Part shown: piece by piece, positions 63,253-64,000 of the stretch
Numbering within the stretch: the first letter of the stretch is position 1
Layout: each line of letters starts with the position of its first letter
Source of the DNA: Corynebacterium sp. ACRPS
GTDB taxonomy: Bacteria; Actinomycetota; Actinomycetes; Mycobacteriales; Mycobacteriaceae
DNA length: 64,000 nt
Direction of reading: 5' to 3'
NCBI RefSeq assembly: GCF_022346005.1
Contig: NZ_JAKRMY010000010.1
Location: 1 to 64,000 of the forward strand
Program-made: the position numbers and the translations under genes
The notes under the pieces: model-generated
Told to the model about the DNA's origin: nothing
Database searches by the model: none
What the model saw: only the letters and a program-made list of their open reading frames with translations

Positions 63253-63258
63253 AGTCTA
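63253..63258 (-). promoter_or_regulatory. -10 box TAGACT, leaderless start of phzF-selO operon
   Basis: On the minus strand TAGACT, 7 nt, then ATG (63245-63243). The divergent histidine kinase promoter lies about 45 nt away on the other strand. Confidence 0.55.
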
Positions 63259-63298
63259 GTCAGCCCTGGGGATGAGGCCGGCAGGCTGGCTTCTGCGC

Positions 63299-63304
63299 TA
63301 GCCT
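63299..63304 (+). promoter_or_regulatory. -10 box TAGCCT, leaderless start of the histidine kinase
   Basis: TAGCCT is followed by 7 nt and the ATG at 63312, with no ribosome-binding site. Confidence 0.45.
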
Positions 63305-63311
63305 TGCCCTT

Positions 63312-64000
63312 ATGACTAAGCTTTGGCCGGATCGTCTGCGCGACTGGATTGGACCGCCGTGGCGAATCATTATCCCCGTGTTCTTCGGCGTGCTGTTGCC
63401 CAACGCCGCGAACTTTTTACACACCGATTCGCCCTTCCAGGCCATCGTCGCGGTCTTGTACACCGTCGGCATCCCGCTGGCGCTGTGGCTGCATCCCAAG
63501 CTGCAAGAAAAGTCCATTTTCTTCGTTGCCGGCACCATGACGCTGTGCATTTTCACGCCCTTGGCCTCCCTGGCAAACTTCCACGCCCCGATTTTTGCCT
63601 ACACGGCCTTTCTCATCGGCACGCATTCCCGCAAGCGCTTGCGCTATATCTGGCTTGCCTGGATCGCCTTGGGCTCTTTGGCCGGAACCACCGCAAGCCT
63701 ATTTGGGGAAAAGCTCTTCGCGGGTAGCGACATCGGCCTGGGCGATGCGACCATGAGCCCGCTGCTTGCCTATGCCGGCACGGTCCTGCTCGGCTGGCCG
63801 GTCTTGGGCTTTTTCTACCTGCTCGGCACCAATAATCGGAAGCGCCGGGAGGGCCAACAGCTGCTCATCGAGCGCGCGGAGATGGCCGGCGCCGTCGAGC
63901 GCAACCGCATCGCCCGCGAGATGCATGACATCGTCGCCCACAACCTCGCTGGCGTCATTGCGCTTGCCGATGGCGCCCGGTTCGCCGCCACCAAAGACCC
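63312..64000 (+). CDS. sensor histidine kinase, 5' part (truncated by window)
   Basis: The first 229 residues are visible; the rest is beyond the window edge. Six or so hydrophobic segments fill the first 165 residues (for example IIIPVFFGVLLPNAANFL and AGTVLLGWPVLGFFYLLG). A short linker and a HisKA_3 dimerization/phosphoacceptor segment ERNRIAREMHDIVAHNLAGV follow, with His205 as the phosphorylated residue. This is a NarL/DesK-type kinase. Its ATPase domain and partner response regulator would lie downstream. The signal is unknown. The gene is divergent from phzF-selO. Confidence 0.88.
   Translation, partial: MTKLWPDRLRDWIGPPWRIIIPVFFGVLLPNAANFLHTDSPFQAIVAVLYTVGIPLALWLHPKLQEKSIFFVAGTMTLCIFTPLASLANFHAPIFAYTAFLIGTHSRKRLRYIWLAWIALGSLAGTTASLFGEKLFAGSDIGLGDATMSPLLAYAGTVLLGWPVLGFFYLLGTNNRKRREGQQLLIERAEMAGAVERNRIAREMHDIVAHNLAGVIALADGARFAATKD

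Overview
This window is a stretch of Corynebacterium chromosome (Actinomycetota, Mycobacteriales). The species cannot be fixed from the sequence alone. The evidence is a mycothione reductase, a membrane malate:quinone oxidoreductase, a SepIVA-type septation protein, a MecA-like lipoprotein PBP, a DUF2631 and a DUF2469 protein, an MrpA-MrpB fusion, and a gene order (DUF177-rnc-mutM-acyP-smc-ftsY-glnK-glnD-ffh-rpsP-rimM-trmD-rplS-lepB-rnhB-yraN-comM-dprA-xerC-rpsB-tsf-pyrH-frr-cdsA-rlmN-dxr-rip1-ispG-map-mtr-mqo) matching the corynebacterial and mycobacterial core. Many promoters have a TANNNT -10 box only 6-8 nt before a start codon, which suggests abundant leaderless mRNAs.

Layout. Bases 1-276 hold the last 26 codons of an NADP-type glutamate dehydrogenase gene and a 136-bp tandem duplication that splits its terminator. 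Bases 459-11735 carry sepIVA, a small membrane protein, DUF177-rnc-mutM, an alanine/sodium symporter, acyP, smc and a long-linker ftsY. Bases 11985-18170 are a six-gene Mrp Na+/H+ antiporter operon, located where I recall related species having amtB. It is followed by glnK-glnD and ffh. Bases 22648-24915 encode an OafA-type acyltransferase with an SGNH domain. Bases 25272-28946 carry rpsP, a convergent cupin/TetR pair, rimM, trmD and an unknown gene. Bases 29044-35104 carry a surface-anchored protein, tex, a YhgE/Pip membrane protein and rplS. Bases 35281-37756 carry two overlapping signal peptidase genes, rnhB and DUF2469. Bases 37939-42007 are yraN-comM-dprA-xerC, with DnaA-box-like sequences in the intergenic regions on both sides. 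Bases 42015-49162 carry an M23-like protein, rpsB, tsf, pyrH, frr, cdsA, a LapA-like protein and rlmN. Bases 49341-56573 carry DUF2631, dxr, rip1, ispG, a PBP and map. Bases 56694-63245 carry mtr, an alpha/beta hydrolase, mqo, selO and a PhzF protein. A sensor histidine kinase gene starts at 63312 and runs off the end.

The genes cover translation (rpsP, rplS, rpsB, tsf, frr, rimM, trmD, rlmN, map), protein targeting and export (ffh, ftsY, lepB x2, rip1), chromosome maintenance (smc, xerC, rnhB, mutM, dprA), isoprenoid and phospholipid supply (dxr, ispG, cdsA), nitrogen sensing (glnK, glnD) and ion homeostasis (mrp). I did not find a clear new multi-gene system: no CRISPR array, insertion sequence, prophage, tRNA or rRNA is visible. 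The most notable observations are the gdhA-end duplication, the leaderless promoter pattern, the Mrp operon next to an apparently amtB-less glnK-glnD, the DnaA-like boxes, several unassigned palindromes in promoters, and an M23 protein with an altered catalytic motif.
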